From: Symsagittifera roscoffensis
Lineage: Eukaryota; Xenacoelomorpha; Acoela; Convolutidae
NCBI RefSeq assembly: GCF_963678635.1
Contig: NC_087067.1
Location: forward strand, 56,271,964 to 56,335,963
DNA length: 64,000 nt
Direction of reading: 5' to 3'
Under the pieces are notes generated by a model. That model made no database searches. It was not told the DNA's origin and saw only the letters and a list, made by a program, of their open reading frames with translations. The translations under genes were made by a program, and so were the position numbers. Within the stretch, counting starts at the first letter, position 1. The number at the start of each line of letters is the position of its first letter. This document shows, one piece after another, positions 10,201-21,385 of the stretch.

Positions 10201-10560
10201 CTACTGTATTGTAATCCGTGACGATTGATCCTTTTTGCTTTTGTCTTTCAAAGTCACTGTAGTTCCCACTGGCGTATCCCTTGAACTCTTTCCCAGTATC
10301 GACTCTATATCCTCTTTAGTTCTCTCTGGAACTGCTGAGAACATTTTGCACAGTAACTCATACGACTTTTCTGACATTCTAGCTAGTCTTACACATTTTG
10401 GCACTGAGAAGGCTTGATCCACGATCGTTCTCGTACTTTTCACATCCACAGCTACAAAATGCACTGGGTATATGCTCTTGCACATTGGAGCTAATGTCGA
10501 TCCCACCAAATATCGCGCTCCCGACGGTCTGCGATAAGTTTCACACTGTCGGAGTTTCAT
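10201..10560 (-). pseudogene. Giant-frame fragment, 119 codons (G2)
   Basis: This carries conserved-looking text such as YLVGSTLAPMCKSIYPVHFVAVDVK, but no family is recognised. Frame changes at both ends separate it from its neighbours (stops around 10.57-10.68 kb and 10.2 kb). It comes after the part of the giant frame still visible at the right edge of the window. Confidence 0.5.
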
Positions 10561-10682
10561 TTCCGCTTCGATCGCTTCCCTCCACTTCCCTATGTGCTTC
10601 TGCTCAGTCTACAAAACTCTTTGGCAGTGCTCCCATAGATTCCTTAGGGAGCGTCAGCCCCCTGTCTGAGAACCTCCTTATA

Positions 10683-11795
10683 TCATCTATTTTCCTCGAA
10701 CATCTCCATGTATCCACTGGCGGGCTCATTTATTGATACAGTTTCCGACACTGTCAGTCGGTTATTCTCCACTGGGACTAACTGTCCTATGACACTTCCC
10801 TTTCCGTGGTTCATGGGAGACGGTTTAAAGTCTTTTATAGTACTCTCTCCACATTGGCTGAGTGTTTCCATTTCTAATGTTGCTCCAGTCAGAGTGCGGT
10901 CACTCCTATTGGTTTTGTAACCAGTTAGTTTTATCCCTGCCATGCGAATGGGTGGCACCATCGCTACATCAGTCAACATCCTGTCTGTGCCAGGCAATCG
11001 ATCATCACCCTGCCCCAAGTCCATAGCTTCTTCAACTAGCTTTCTTTTCGCTGAGTTGACAGCTTTTATCGAGATTTCAGAATCCACCTCTGTCTTTCCC
11101 ACTTTCCTCAATATCTTCTTGCTGCCCAGTTTCATCTTCACTTCATTGATCTTATCAATCACCAATTTTGATCGCATCGTTCCGTTCCGGGTTCTTGACA
11201 GATATACCACTTCTCCTTTGTCTTCTTGCGGCGTCATTTTGATAGGGGAGTTTGCCTCACTATCGTCGGTGGCTGAGTTGATCAAAAACTTGCTCAATCT
11301 ACATTCACACTCGTCGAGTTTGTCAAGGACCTCCCGCATTAGTGGTCGGTTGAGACCTAATTTCAAAATAGACTGGGTACCGTAGCTTTGAACTACTGTC
11401 CAGACCTCTTCCATGAAGGCTACTCTATCCATTCTACATCCCGTCCTATTTTCATGGTCTCTGTGATACACCTCCCACTCTTCCTCGGGCAACGTTCTCA
11501 AGAAAAGTACTTTGACAGAGCCTTCTATTCTCCTTCTCCTTGGTGATTCTATCAAGAGTCTCTGTTCGTTATCTTTAGGATTGCTTGGAGAGTCGCTCTC
11601 CGGCGCATTCCGTTTCGTTTCCATAAAGGCCGACGGGGGTTCCAGCGTGGAAGTCCTGTCGTCTGCTGGCTCAGTAGTTTCCAACGCATTCGCGCAGCTT
11701 TCAAAATCACTGAAGAAATTGAAGTCTAGGCTAGATACTCCTCCTGTTGATGCCTTGTTGTCTTCTTTCTCGGCCTGATCAAGATCCTGTTGCAT
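10683..11795 (-). pseudogene. Giant-frame fragment, 370 codons (G2)
   Basis: The first 180 codons match the last 180 codons of G1 (63.46-64.0 kb), with shared stretches such as TLPEEEWEV and DRVAFMEEVWTV. The remaining 190 codons show what follows beyond the window: a Lys-rich region (SKKILRKVGKTEVDSEISIK) and a Thr/Ser-rich region. It stops at a TGA after MEMFEENR. No domain is recognised. Confidence 0.7.
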
Positions 11796-11942
11796 AGCTT
11801 CCTCCGATCGACGGCTTCCTCCTGGCCCATCATCTCGTTCTGATTTCTTTCTTGAATTTGAGGGCCCTTGCTCTTCAATTCTAGCCCCTTCCGGAAGTTT
11901 CAGTGTGACTAGCCTGCCAGCTGACTGATCTTCCTCCTCTCC

Positions 11943-12524
11943 TTAGACTATTTTGATCTCTTCATGGCCGAATGATGCTTGCAAGGTTCTCGTCTGTAGC
12001 GTTCCTCCCACCGTTAACTCCGGTTTCACACTTGTCAAGATCAGAGAAGCTTCTAGTAATTCAGCCCTGCTTCTCATCCTCATAGGCGCTAGATCCAGTT
12101 TCGCCCATTCTTCGTCAAACCTCCCAGGCTTCGGAGTCGCTGCGTTGCTTATTCGCCTTATCGTTGCTTGATCTGTGTAGGCAAATTGCGTATGCTGTAA
12201 CACTGCGGCATTTCTGCCCACAAAACACGGATGCATTGTTTTTGAGAATTTCGCCATCCTTCTTACGTTGGTCTCAAAAGCTCTCAACCTAGAAGTTTGC
12301 ACTGCGGAGACTGCTCCGAGAAACATCCTTCTTATCAGAGGGAATTTAGGGATTTCCTCTGGCAGATTCTTGTAATCACACCAACCTTTCGTCTCCTCTC
12401 TCACCTTGTGGTATGCTGCAGTGAATCGAGGAATTCTCGTGATCTCGCCATTTGTCTTGTCATAGGGTCTTAGATTCCAGAGCTTTGGGAATACTTCAAT
12501 GTGCCCCCTGTCCACTTCTCCCAT
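11943..12524 (-). pseudogene. Giant-frame fragment, twin of 192-773 (G2)
   Basis: This has 193 codons, differing from the first copy at about five residues (for example W/C after KG, P/S after QT). Content and limits are as described for the G3 twin. Confidence 0.7.
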
Positions 12525-12599
12525 ACGATCAAGGAAGTGATCGGCCGAAGTGATCGGTCGAAGTCATCTCTGGAAGTGATCAGTCGAAATCATCTCTGG

Positions 12600-12881
12600 C
12601 TACGATATCTTTGCAAACAACAGATCTTTGCTCATGAGCTCTCGCAATACGTGCTGCTCACACCATTTCAGCGCACTTCCGTCCACTGCTGATATGAAGT
12701 TCAGGTGCAGCACCGACCTACTGTATGCTTCCACCTTAACACCAGGGAACGCAAACGTGACTGCTGGTCCATATATGACTGTCACGAACTCCGTGGCTCC
12801 TCTGATCAACGCTAAGGGATCGGTCCTCATAGCTAAGCTCAGATCAGTTAGCAGGTGCATGCCCCCAACATGTCGTCGCAC
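12600..12881 (-). pseudogene. Giant-frame fragment, twin of 849-1130 (G2)
   Basis: This has 93 codons with one visible residue change (P to H after GGM). It ends at the same TAG. Confidence 0.7.
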
Positions 12882-12911
12882 GTCTTCCTCCCTCTGTATT
12901 GTTTCATCCTC

Positions 12912-13394
12912 TCATGTTCCAAAGCGATTCTGCTGCAGGAGGTACTGGATAGGAGTATGCCTCAAGTCTGTTATCTTGTTCCAGGAATCCATAGCTCGCT
13001 TCACGTCGAACTTCCTCACAATCTTTCTCATCTGCTTTGGGTAGTGCCTCAATTTCATCAGTCCTCCCAAGTTTCCATGCGTTATCGCGATCATCGTTAG
13101 AAGTCCATCTAATCGCAAGTTTTGAACTCCTTCGGTGAGCAGTACCGCCGGTCCTTTCACAAAGTTTTGTGCTCCAAAACTCACGAACAAGGCCAGTAGT
13201 TCAACGATCGATACTTCTACTACTGCTTGGAGGAATTCTTTTATTAGGTATCGAGAAAGTGATGGGTAATTTTTTGCCAAGAAGGACGCGGTCCATCCGG
13301 CTCCTAGCCCTTCCAGCATGCTATCAGTCCGGTCGAAGCCTTCTTCTCCCCCAATCTTCTGGGTCCAGAAAGCTTCCAGGGTAACTCGGCACAC
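12912..13394 (-). pseudogene. Giant-frame fragment, first of two copies within G2
   Basis: This fragment matches the C-terminal third of the 1161-2471 fragment. Upstream it is cut at about 13408, where the sequence jumps to material equivalent to 2862-3015 of G3. The same coding region then recurs at 13605 onward, so G2 contains an internal duplication. Confidence 0.65.
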
Positions 13395-13436
13395 TCTGTT
13401 CTCAAACTCAAGGCAGTTGTAGAGCTGAAATTTATG

Positions 13437-14627
13437 TCAGCCGCTATTAACCAGTCCACGCCTGTTATCGAGTACAGTCCGTTGACAGACAACCTCGCTC
13501 TGTTCATTATCCTCATGGCGTGTGCTGCAAAGCTCACAGTCTGATGGTTCAGTTTCATCAGATCCTCCTAGTACATGTGCCAGGGAGAAGGTATTCGCCT
13601 CGACCACAAAGCGATTCTGCTGCAGGAGGTACTGGATAGGAGTATGCCTCAAATTTGTTATCTTGTTCCAGGAATCCATAGCTCGCTTCACGTCGAACTT
13701 CCTCACAATCTTTCTCATCTGCTTTGGGTAGTACCTCAATTTCATCAGTCCTCCCAAGTTTCCATGCGTTATCGCGATCATCGTTAGAAGTCCATCTAAT
13801 CGCAAGTTTTGAACTCCTTCGGTGAGCAGTACCGCCGGTCCTTTCACAAAGTTTTCTGCTCCGAAAGTCACGAACAAGGCCAGTAGTTCAACGATCAATA
13901 CTTCTACTACTGCTTGGAGGAATTCTTTTATTAGGTATCGAGAAAGTGATGGGTAAATTTTTGCCAAGAAGGACGCGGTCCATCCGGCTCCTAGCCCTTC
14001 CAGCATGCTATCAGTCCGGTCGAAGCCTTCTTCTCCTCGCATCTTCTGGGTCCAGAAAGCTTCCAGGGTAACTCGGCGCACTCTGTTCTCAAACTCGGCT
14101 GACTTATCTTCAGCATTCTCGGCCAGGTTCACCTCCTTCACTAAGTAGGCATGGATCTTCCTGATCATTACTTGGCCTTGCTCGAAAGCATCCGCGCCCA
14201 AGGCCGATACTCGAGGGGTTAGGTGCAGCCACTGGTTAGCCTCTGGTTTGGTTCTGAAAACCATCGCTTCCAAGTGAGTTCTGGTCTCCTTGGAGTACTT
14301 TCTTCTCTCTCCTTCCTCCTTTACTTCCATTCCTCGGAACCATAAATCGTTTGACATCGCTACGATTACTCGATGGTCATCGTCAATTCCTGGCTTCAGT
14401 TTGAGTTGTCGACTGAAGTTGGACAGTTCCAACCCCAGCACTTCGTCTAAAACTAGCATATGCATTGAATGGCTCTTGAATCCTCGCATCGCATTCGAGA
14501 TGTCAGACCACATCGCAGGTGATTCAGCCCTGAGTGGCCTCAGGTTCTCCATCTCTATCTCGCAATTTGGGGTAGATATGATCACATCATATTTCCCTTC
14601 CGAGAGTAAAGTCACAATCGTATACAC
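13437..14627 (-). pseudogene. Giant-frame fragment, second copy, fused to an out-of-order segment (G2)
   Basis: The first 340 or so codons match G3 1161-2200. Past the QQNRF residues the frame runs out of order into sequence equivalent to 2862-3030 of G3, read in a different frame, so the last 56 codons are not native protein. The upstream end at about 14630 abuts an unrelated direct repeat. Confidence 0.65.
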
Positions 14628-14630
14628 GAA

Positions 14631-14805
14631 CCAAAAGCGGGAAAGTTTCTGAAAGGGTGGTAGTGTGAATTTTAGTAAAAATGTCAGGAATTCGAACTTT
14701 GAATAAATGCTGAAGGCGTATAGTTAAAGTGTGATGAATTAGATAAATTATCATACGATTAATGTTTCTTCTATTTTTTCGCTTATTTTGAGATTACTGT
14801 ATAAC
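14631..14805 (+). repeat. 175 bp direct repeat, copy 1
   Basis: This segment begins AAAAGCGGGAAAGTTTCT and ends GAGATTACTGTATAA. It recurs at about 15519-15690 with about 8 differences. It marks the point where G2 is cut. Confidence 0.8.
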
Positions 14806-15518
14806 GACACAAAGTCATTCCACCAACATCAAGATCAGTTGGTTGGTTTTGCAATAAAATTATAGTACTAATAATTATGTTTTTGTCACCTTCACACCAT
14901 GGGGACCCCAGCACGAGCCTAATATGCATCTGAAGAGATTTAGTCTAAGTGACATAATACTAAAAGAGGATAGCCTTAATAAGCTATCCGACATGGTGAT
15001 AGGACAAGCTGGGGATGTCACGAAATCGCGCAACAGTTTCTATTCATGAGAGATCTTGTTTTTGATCGATGGAAATTCAAAAATCTAGGAGAAACATTTG
15101 TATCTGCACTGGAAAAAACCAAAAGAGAAAAAGTTGGAGATTTATTCAGTAGTTGCTCGAAGGATGAGTGACCGGAACCCCTAGCAGGCGAATATTTTTT
15201 GGAAATGCGAATTAATTGTTGATCGAAATCATGGACGCTTAGAACGAACAGTTATTTATACGCAAATTTTTGTTTGGGTTTGGTTTCTATAGTTATGGCG
15301 GCGATTCATTTCTAATTCCGTGGGCGAATCAAAAACTCCAATGTTCGAGGATAATTGAAAAGCATTGAGAAAAACGATGAATCAGTTAATGTATGTAAAA
15401 TTGTCCTTATCAGTTGATACTAGATGAACATGTTAACGAGAAGATCTGAGATTTCGAACACTGAAGCGTGAAAATGAGGTGATGCGCATTTTCTATGGAG
15501 ACTCTGGAATACCTAAAA
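14806..15518. other. Interval between the two 175 bp repeats, no gene seen
   Basis: This 713 bp AT-rich segment contains a short hairpin (GATAGCCTTAATAAGCTATC) near 14.97 kb. No coding sequence is recognised. It could be the interior of a small element or one unit of a tandem duplication. Confidence 0.5.
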
Positions 15519-15690
15519 ACAAAAAGCGGGAAAGTTTCTTAACGGGTGGTAGTGTGACATTTAGTACAAATGTCAGGAATTCGAACTTTGAATAAATGCT
15601 GAAGGCGTATAGTTAAACTGTGATGAATTAGATAAATTATCATACGATTAATGTTTATTCTATTTTTTCGCTTATTTTGAGATTACTGTA
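15519..15690 (+). repeat. 175 bp direct repeat, copy 2
   Basis: This is a near-identical second copy of 14631-14805. Its end (ACTGTATAA) is followed directly by TGGAACCTGATC, where the A-rich E-element sequence seems to begin. Confidence 0.8.
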
Positions 15691-17329
15691 TAATGGAACC
15701 TGATCTAAACTACATTTTATTATTTATAAATTAGATATTTTACCACTGTAAAATATTTAATATTAACCAATCACAATCCATCCAACTAACAACCCACTTA
15801 TTTGTAAGTGCTGAAATTTCAGCACCAGAGAGTTTTGAATTTAACTTAGAGATTAGTTGCCTCTCCTCGAGAACTTCAGCAGCCACAATAAAACCAGTAT
15901 ACTCTAGATCTATTGAGCCTAGCAGAGACTAGTTAAACACGCTGAGACTAGTCGATATAAGAGTAAGATTAGGATCAGTATTAGACTAAGAAGTTGCACG
16001 AATCTATCCGGCCGAAAATAAGATAGCGTGACGAGCAGACGGTGTACCCTATCCGAAAGTACTCTATGAGTCAAGGACAAACTTAACTCATCTGGTGCGA
16101 CCATAAGTCTCGAATAAGACCTTAATAGCTTAGAAGGAACCAAAAATTGATTAGAAATTAGACAAAACATTTTCAAAATGTTAGACGATAATAAAATAAT
16201 TGAAATGTCTCTACGACTCAATAGATCAGAGCCGATATTCCGAACGATAATAGAACTACCCGGAATTGGAAGAAGGCCTCGGACAAGAGACGACATACAA
16301 CAAAGTAGAAACTTACCATTTAGTTTTATGATTGTACGGCAAAAGCCAACACAAACTTTTATATTTAGACTCCTATTAGCAATGAATTTACATTTTCATT
16401 TGCAAACATAAAATTTTGAAGTAAATCTTCAAGATCATTTCATGCGCTAAACAAAATTATTAATGTACAATAACGATTGATCTCAGATCGTTTTCCTAAT
16501 TTCTGCAGTATTATTCAAAACATATTTGAAAAATATTATTTGAAAAAAAAAAATTAAAATTAGTAGCATGACAATAAACTGTTAGTAATCATAAATCATC
16601 CTGTTGTTCCAGCTCCATCACCCAAACATAACAGCAATCATAAGCTCACTAATATCATTCAAGAACTAAATCTTTTATTCAATAAATTTAAATCATTTTA
16701 AACTTAAATTCACTTAAATTTTAAAATCAGATCATCAAGGCTTATCCTTGGATCTTAATAATTTTTCTATCTCAATAAATTTAAAACCTGATCATCAAGG
16801 CCTATCCTTGGATCAACAGAACAGTTTTGTTCTCCCCCACCCACTTAGCAAAAGTCTAAAGACCTCAAACGTCGATTCACTATCCAACCCTTCCAAAAGA
16901 CCCAGGACTAATAGAAATTTTTAAATGAAACTAACCATTCAAATTAAGATAAACAGTGAAGAATTTCGGTTATTCATCCTTCACTTGAACCCTCCTCTTA
17001 ACAGACCCAGGATAGATCTTAGACTAAGTAAGTTTAAAATAGTATCTAACGAACTACTTGCGTTCTAATTATACCTGAACCTTGTGGATCGATTTACTAT
17101 TCTCCAACCCTTGAACACAATCACTACCCCTAAGTATGATTAAGAAAGTTAACACCTTAGCTTAGACTAGCCACGAGAAAGTAAAAAATAATTCTCCGGA
17201 ATCGATATACTTTACTCTCCAACCCTGAACAAAAAGACCCAGGTTAAGCTAACCAAAAAATCGTAAGGACTAACAGTCTAAGGAAATAGAAATAACCAAC
17301 AACTTCTTGCATCCATCATCCTAAACCTT
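15691..17329 (+). promoter_or_regulatory. E-element 5' region and leader with degenerate repeats
   Basis: No long frame is present. GATCATCAAGG-C/T-TATCCTTGGATC occurs twice 60 bp apart (16730-16754, 16790-16814) and can fold on itself. A looser module containing TCCAACCCT and GACCCAGG recurs at about 16873, 17004, 17089 and 17199-17243. A 5' LTR might lie at the start (TGGAACC at 15691), but no matching 3' LTR was found. A 77-codon frame at 16178-16411 has no recognisable content. Confidence 0.45.
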
Positions 17330-17749
17330 ATGTCATTCAAAAATTTAGGAAATAAACAAACAATCGTTTTACACAACTGTGAAATAGATAACAAAAAATA
17401 CGATCTTGTAGTCACACCTCATACACAAACAGTTGGATACATTAGAACAAAACGACAAACAATAAAAAGAAAAATTATAAACAAACAAAGACAAATCACA
17501 CAAAGATTTTCAAAAAGTAGAAACGCATTTTCTGAATCAGAAGCCAGCAGTTTAGATGAACTCTACAAATTAAAAGAATCAATTGATAAAAATTGTCCCA
17601 TCCACGATCAATTATATTTTTCCGACTCAGAAACAACTTCAAATTCATCAAAAAGAGGAAAAAGAAGAATAAAAAAGCAATGCAAACACAAACCAGTACA
17701 CTTGTATAATTGGAATCAACCAAATAGACACATCGATAGTATATATTAA
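17330..17749 (+). CDS. Hypothetical basic accessory protein of the E element, 139 aa
   Basis: The frame begins MSFKNLGNKQTIVLHNC. It contains a strongly basic centre (TIKRKIINKQRQITQRF), a Ser/Glu-rich stretch (SESEASSLDEL), and a Cys/His-bearing basic C-terminus (RGKRRIKKQCKHKPVH). It lies upstream of gag, where accessory proteins or a gag N-terminus might sit. The function is unknown; the composition suggests nucleic-acid binding. Confidence 0.4.
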   Translation: MSFKNLGNKQTIVLHNCEIDNKKYDLVVTPHTQTVGYIRTKRQTIKRKIINKQRQITQRFSKSRNAFSESEASSLDELYKLKESIDKNCPIHDQLYFSDSETTSNSSKRGKRRIKKQCKHKPVHLYNWNQPNRHIDSIY

Positions 17750-17767
17750 CAGTCATCAAACGAAAAA

Positions 17768-18728
17768 ATGAGCCACACTCAAAGTGACGATAGTCCAGAT
17801 GACGAAGCTATTTACCCCTTTCTTATAGATCACCCGATGATAGAGGTCAACATGATTTTTTCAAGAACTTACTCGTAAATTTGTTTGAACCGGAAATCAG
17901 TCCATGCAAAGCAGAATTCCCAGATGTAAAAATAAAAAGACAAATTATTGAACGTTATTTGAAAGACATATGTAATCTAACACAACAATATGGAATCTAT
18001 ACCATAGAATTCAGCACACCCAATACAGCCCATCGCAAATATGTTATTCAAACAGACGGTATTGAATTAGAGTTTTCAAAAGTATTCCTAGAATATATCA
18101 AAAGCATACAAATCATAACTCACAAAGAGCAAACTCAAGATTCACTAACAAAGTTTTTGCAATGATATATACTTATATATCTATATTACAAAAAACAGAA
18201 TTTCAAAGTATCTCACCAACTGAAACATCAAAACTTACAAAAGTACGAAATGAAATCGCATTATTTTCAACATTTCTACATATAATTAAAGAAAATTTCA
18301 CTAAAGATGATGTTTCACAACACACTAAACATGATTTACAAAAGATTTTAGCAGGGTTCATAATAGATTATTTCACCCACAATTTAGATTTAATTTCACA
18401 AGCAAGAAAAAATTTCAGACCTCAAAATACAAATGACGACACTGCCCTTTCAGAACAATCAGACTACGTTTGGGACCCTGAATGGTCTCATCCCACATTT
18501 ATAAATATCCCACAATCTATCTCAAGTCAAGCAATAAGTACAATATCTTATCACAGAGATTATGTAATAGTAATACCATTAACCATTGATGCAACACCAT
18601 TAAACTATAATACATTTTTACCCGATACGCGAAATAACAGTTTAAATTCGACCGTCATACACAATGAAAACCTTAATGGAACTAGAAATCTTACACAACA
18701 AGTATTCAAACACCATCACACTTCATAA
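17768..18728 (+). pseudogene. Broken frame upstream of gag (E element)
   Basis: Three pieces lie in different frames: 17768-17878, 17881-18165 and 18162-18728. They read as one degraded protein of about 300 codons. Conserved-looking stretches include KRQIIERYLKDICNLTQQYGIYTIEF and WDPEWSHPTFINIP. No domain is recognised. It may be the N-terminal part of gag or an extra protein. The last two pieces overlap by four bases. Confidence 0.45.
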
Positions 18729-18880
18729 ATGAAGAAATTGTCCAAACAACAACAACTACACAACAAAGTATTTCACCAATACATACAAATTTAACAACAC
18801 CAAGAAATACAAATTCTTCACTGGCACAAGTAACCTTACAATCAACCGTTAAACCTTCGATTGCTCCAAAATATTCACAT

Positions 18881-20521
18881 ATGGATTATCAAACATATAG
18901 ACCAATGACAATACCATCAAAAACACGAAAACCGTTCACAAGAAACACTTTTGCAGAACACAATTATAATTATGCTCACCAACAAAAAACAAATCAACCT
19001 CCCCGAAAAAATACACAAAATTTAAATCACGTATGTTCACATTATTGGAAACTCCCGAAAACATCGACCAATTCAGTGAATTTCCCAGATAATCTACAAC
19101 CTACACAGGATTATAGTGAAAATTACCCATTCTTTCAACAAAATAAAAATAAACAACATACACCTTATAATACAAACTACTTATCATCTGCTGATGATGA
19201 TCACTACCAACCAGATATTTTTGCACCATACACTAAAGAATATCGCACACAAAGACCACGACAACCTCAACCATCTCTAAATATGAAAATTTACCCACAA
19301 AATCCAACAGATATACAAAATCCACAACAAATGCATATACAAAACCCATTTAACACACAATCTTGTCAAACAATACAACCACAAAACCCAATGTTAATGC
19401 ATTCTTATCAACCAACTCAAATGCAAAATGAAATACCGCTTCCATATTACCTTCAGCAACACGAAACAACAAAAAATCAACTTTCAAATTTTTCACAAAT
19501 GCCAAATACCGCAGAATCACTACAGATGACAATGAATCCATACCTCATGGGTGGATCATCAATAACATCCAATAAACCACTGATGGTATTCACAGGAACA
19601 GATCTTGAATATTCTGTAGAAGATTATTTAAATGCAGTAACAGCAAATTTAATTTTAAATATAGGACCTGAACCAATTAATAAGCCACTACAACAAAATT
19701 GGATACATAGACGCACAGCACTAATACAAACAACCCTAGATGGCGCAGCTCAAAAATGGTTTTCAGTATTACCTATAGAAATAAAATCAGATTGGAAAAG
19801 ATTCACACAAGAACTTTCAAAAATGTTTGACTATGAAAAAAACAAACAACACCAAAGAGTTTTATATAATGAAATTCGCAGATTGCCAAATGAAACTATC
19901 AAACAATTAGCAGTACGTATCGAAACAATAGTTCAAAAAGCATATTCACTTAATACACATGACTATAAAAACACAAAAATGACAGAAATTTTAATGATGA
20001 CCTTAACACCTCAATTAAGGAAAATAGCAATAAAAAAGAGAGCATCTCATCCTTCTTCAATTCGAGAACCAGATTTAGATTTTCGAAAATTAGTAGATAA
20101 ACTGGAACAAGCAGAAATCACAATGAAACTCGAAGAAACAGAAAACCTAAAATTACAATATGTTAATCGAATTGAAACAAACACTACACATATAAATAAC
20201 ATACAGGAATCAGATACAGACTTAATTGAAAAAATCACTGAAATACTGAATATCTATGAAAAACAGCCAAATTTTAAAGGCAAACCATCCTTCAAAAAAT
20301 GGTGTAATTATTGCCGACGATACGGACACAGTATCTCCGAATGTAGACAAAATCAACAAGACAATCAGAAGAAACCTCAAAAGCATAAAGACCCAAATAA
20401 ATCGTTCTACCAATACATGAAAAAAGATCAAAGCCTACAGAACAAAAATATATATAGTAATAGCAGTTCAGGAAAACCACTTCCGAACAACACCAATTAC
20501 ACAAGGAATCAATCACCATAA
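18881..20521 (+). CDS. gag: Gag of the E element with CCHC zinc knuckle
   Basis: This 546-aa frame has a Gln/Asn/Pro-rich N-terminus. A capsid-like retrotransposon gag core follows at about residues 225-360 (VFTGTDLEYSVEDYL, then DGAAQKWFSVLPIE). Near residues 474-487 is one knuckle, CNYCRRYGHSISEC (C-x2-C-x4-H-x4-C). The TAA at 20519 is followed in the same frame by a further open Arg/Ser/Asn/Tyr-rich stretch, so the original gag was probably longer. Gag assembles the particle and packages RNA. Confidence 0.75.
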   Translation: MDYQTYRPMTIPSKTRKPFTRNTFAEHNYNYAHQQKTNQPPRKNTQNLNHVCSHYWKLPKTSTNSVNFPDNLQPTQDYSENYPFFQQNKNKQHTPYNTNYLSSADDDHYQPDIFAPYTKEYRTQRPRQPQPSLNMKIYPQNPTDIQNPQQMHIQNPFNTQSCQTIQPQNPMLMHSYQPTQMQNEIPLPYYLQQHETTKNQLSNFSQMPNTAESLQMTMNPYLMGGSSITSNKPLMVFTGTDLEYSVEDYLNAVTANLILNIGPEPINKPLQQNWIHRRTALIQTTLDGAAQKWFSVLPIEIKSDWKRFTQELSKMFDYEKNKQHQRVLYNEIRRLPNETIKQLAVRIETIVQKAYSLNTHDYKNTKMTEILMMTLTPQLRKIAIKKRASHPSSIREPDLDFRKLVDKLEQAEITMKLEETENLKLQYVNRIETNTTHINNIQESDTDLIEKITEILNIYEKQPNFKGKPSFKKWCNYCRRYGHSISECRQNQQDNQKKPQKHKDPNKSFYQYMKKDQSLQNKNIYSNSSSGKPLPNNTNYTRNQSP

Positions 20522-21385
20522 AACTCAAGTTATAGAGGACGATCACCAGAACGAAGAAATACACGAAACTCTTCACAAAATAATTATAACCGATCGAATA
20601 ATCAAAATAACCAAAATAACTATTCAAGATCAAATTCCAATGCAACAAAGTTTGTTCCTGGATCCAGTTCCCAAACAAACCTAAGGAATAGACACTATTC
20701 CAATAACCAATCACGAAACTCATCATACAACAGAAATTGAAACTATTCACATAATAGAAATAGAAGTTATTCGAACAATCGGAATCAGAATTACCCGAAC
20801 AATCGGTCAAGAAATAATTCATATAATAGATCAAATTATCACAGATCAAATGATAATTACCAAATTAGATCACGAAATAATTCACAAAATCGAAACTCAA
20901 GTTACAATAATCGATACAGAAATTATTCCCAGTCACCACATAGGAATAATAACCGCTACCCTGACTCTAGACATCGATACAGAAGTAGTACACCAAAACA
21001 TCAAAGACACATTAATCAAGTGCAAACGAATGAAGAAACAACTTCAGATCCTCCAGGTATTGATGACACAGAAAATCACGAAATACAACTAAATCATATA
21101 CATTGTGAATCATCAGATACAGAGATCGATACAGAAAATACTAACTCAGTAAATATGATAACAGTCGAAAAGGATTATGAGCCTGTCATATATGAACAAC
21201 CTTTTACATCACATTTATATGAAAATCAATTGGAACTCCTTCACAATTACTATATTGGACCCACCAATACTACACAAACTACACAAGAAGTAAACGAAAT
21301 AAACACAGTAATTAAACCCGATGAAAAAAGTGAAACACAATGCTCAAACACAAATCATATTTATCAAATTATACAGAAAGAATAA
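20522..21385 (+). pseudogene. Arg/Ser/Asn/Tyr-rich C-terminal extension of gag (E element)
   Basis: This stays in the gag frame after the TAA at 20519 and is broken once more by a TGA near 20.74 kb. The first 170 codons are a low-complexity RS/RN/NY repeat region (for example NNYSRSNSN). The end, 21020-21385, is acidic. RS-rich tails bind RNA or splicing factors in other proteins; here the role is inferred only from composition. Its end overlaps the protease frame by about 50 nt. Confidence 0.55.

Larger units (their letters stand above)
11752..13400 (-). repeat. Segmental duplicate of positions 1-1650
   Basis: Over more than 1.6 kb the sequence differs from 1-1650 by only a few scattered bases plus 9 extra bases near 13035. 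Both copies share the TAA near 192/11943, the TAG near 849/12600 and the TGA near 1161/12912. Decay therefore preceded duplication. Confidence 0.9.
7600..14630 (-). mobile_element. G2: decayed 3' half of a G element
   Basis: Minus-strand order is rearranged giant-frame fragments (14627-11943), the rest of the giant frame not visible in G1 (11255-9483), a 3' non-coding region, a purine tract and the 3' LTR. The 5' half is lost, ending abruptly at about 14630 against a repeated sequence. Position 11752 onward is nearly identical to position 1 onward, with a constant offset of 11751 up to about 13035, where 9 extra bases appear in G2. Stop codons are shared with G3. Confidence 0.8.

Noticed and set aside
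10942-11385. Plus-strand 147-codon frame
   Set aside because: Antisense shadow of the 10683-11795 fragment.
20292-20849. Minus-strand 185-codon frame rich in Tyr, Asn and Cys
   Set aside because: Complement of the Arg/Ser/Asn-rich gag tail; low-complexity shadow.
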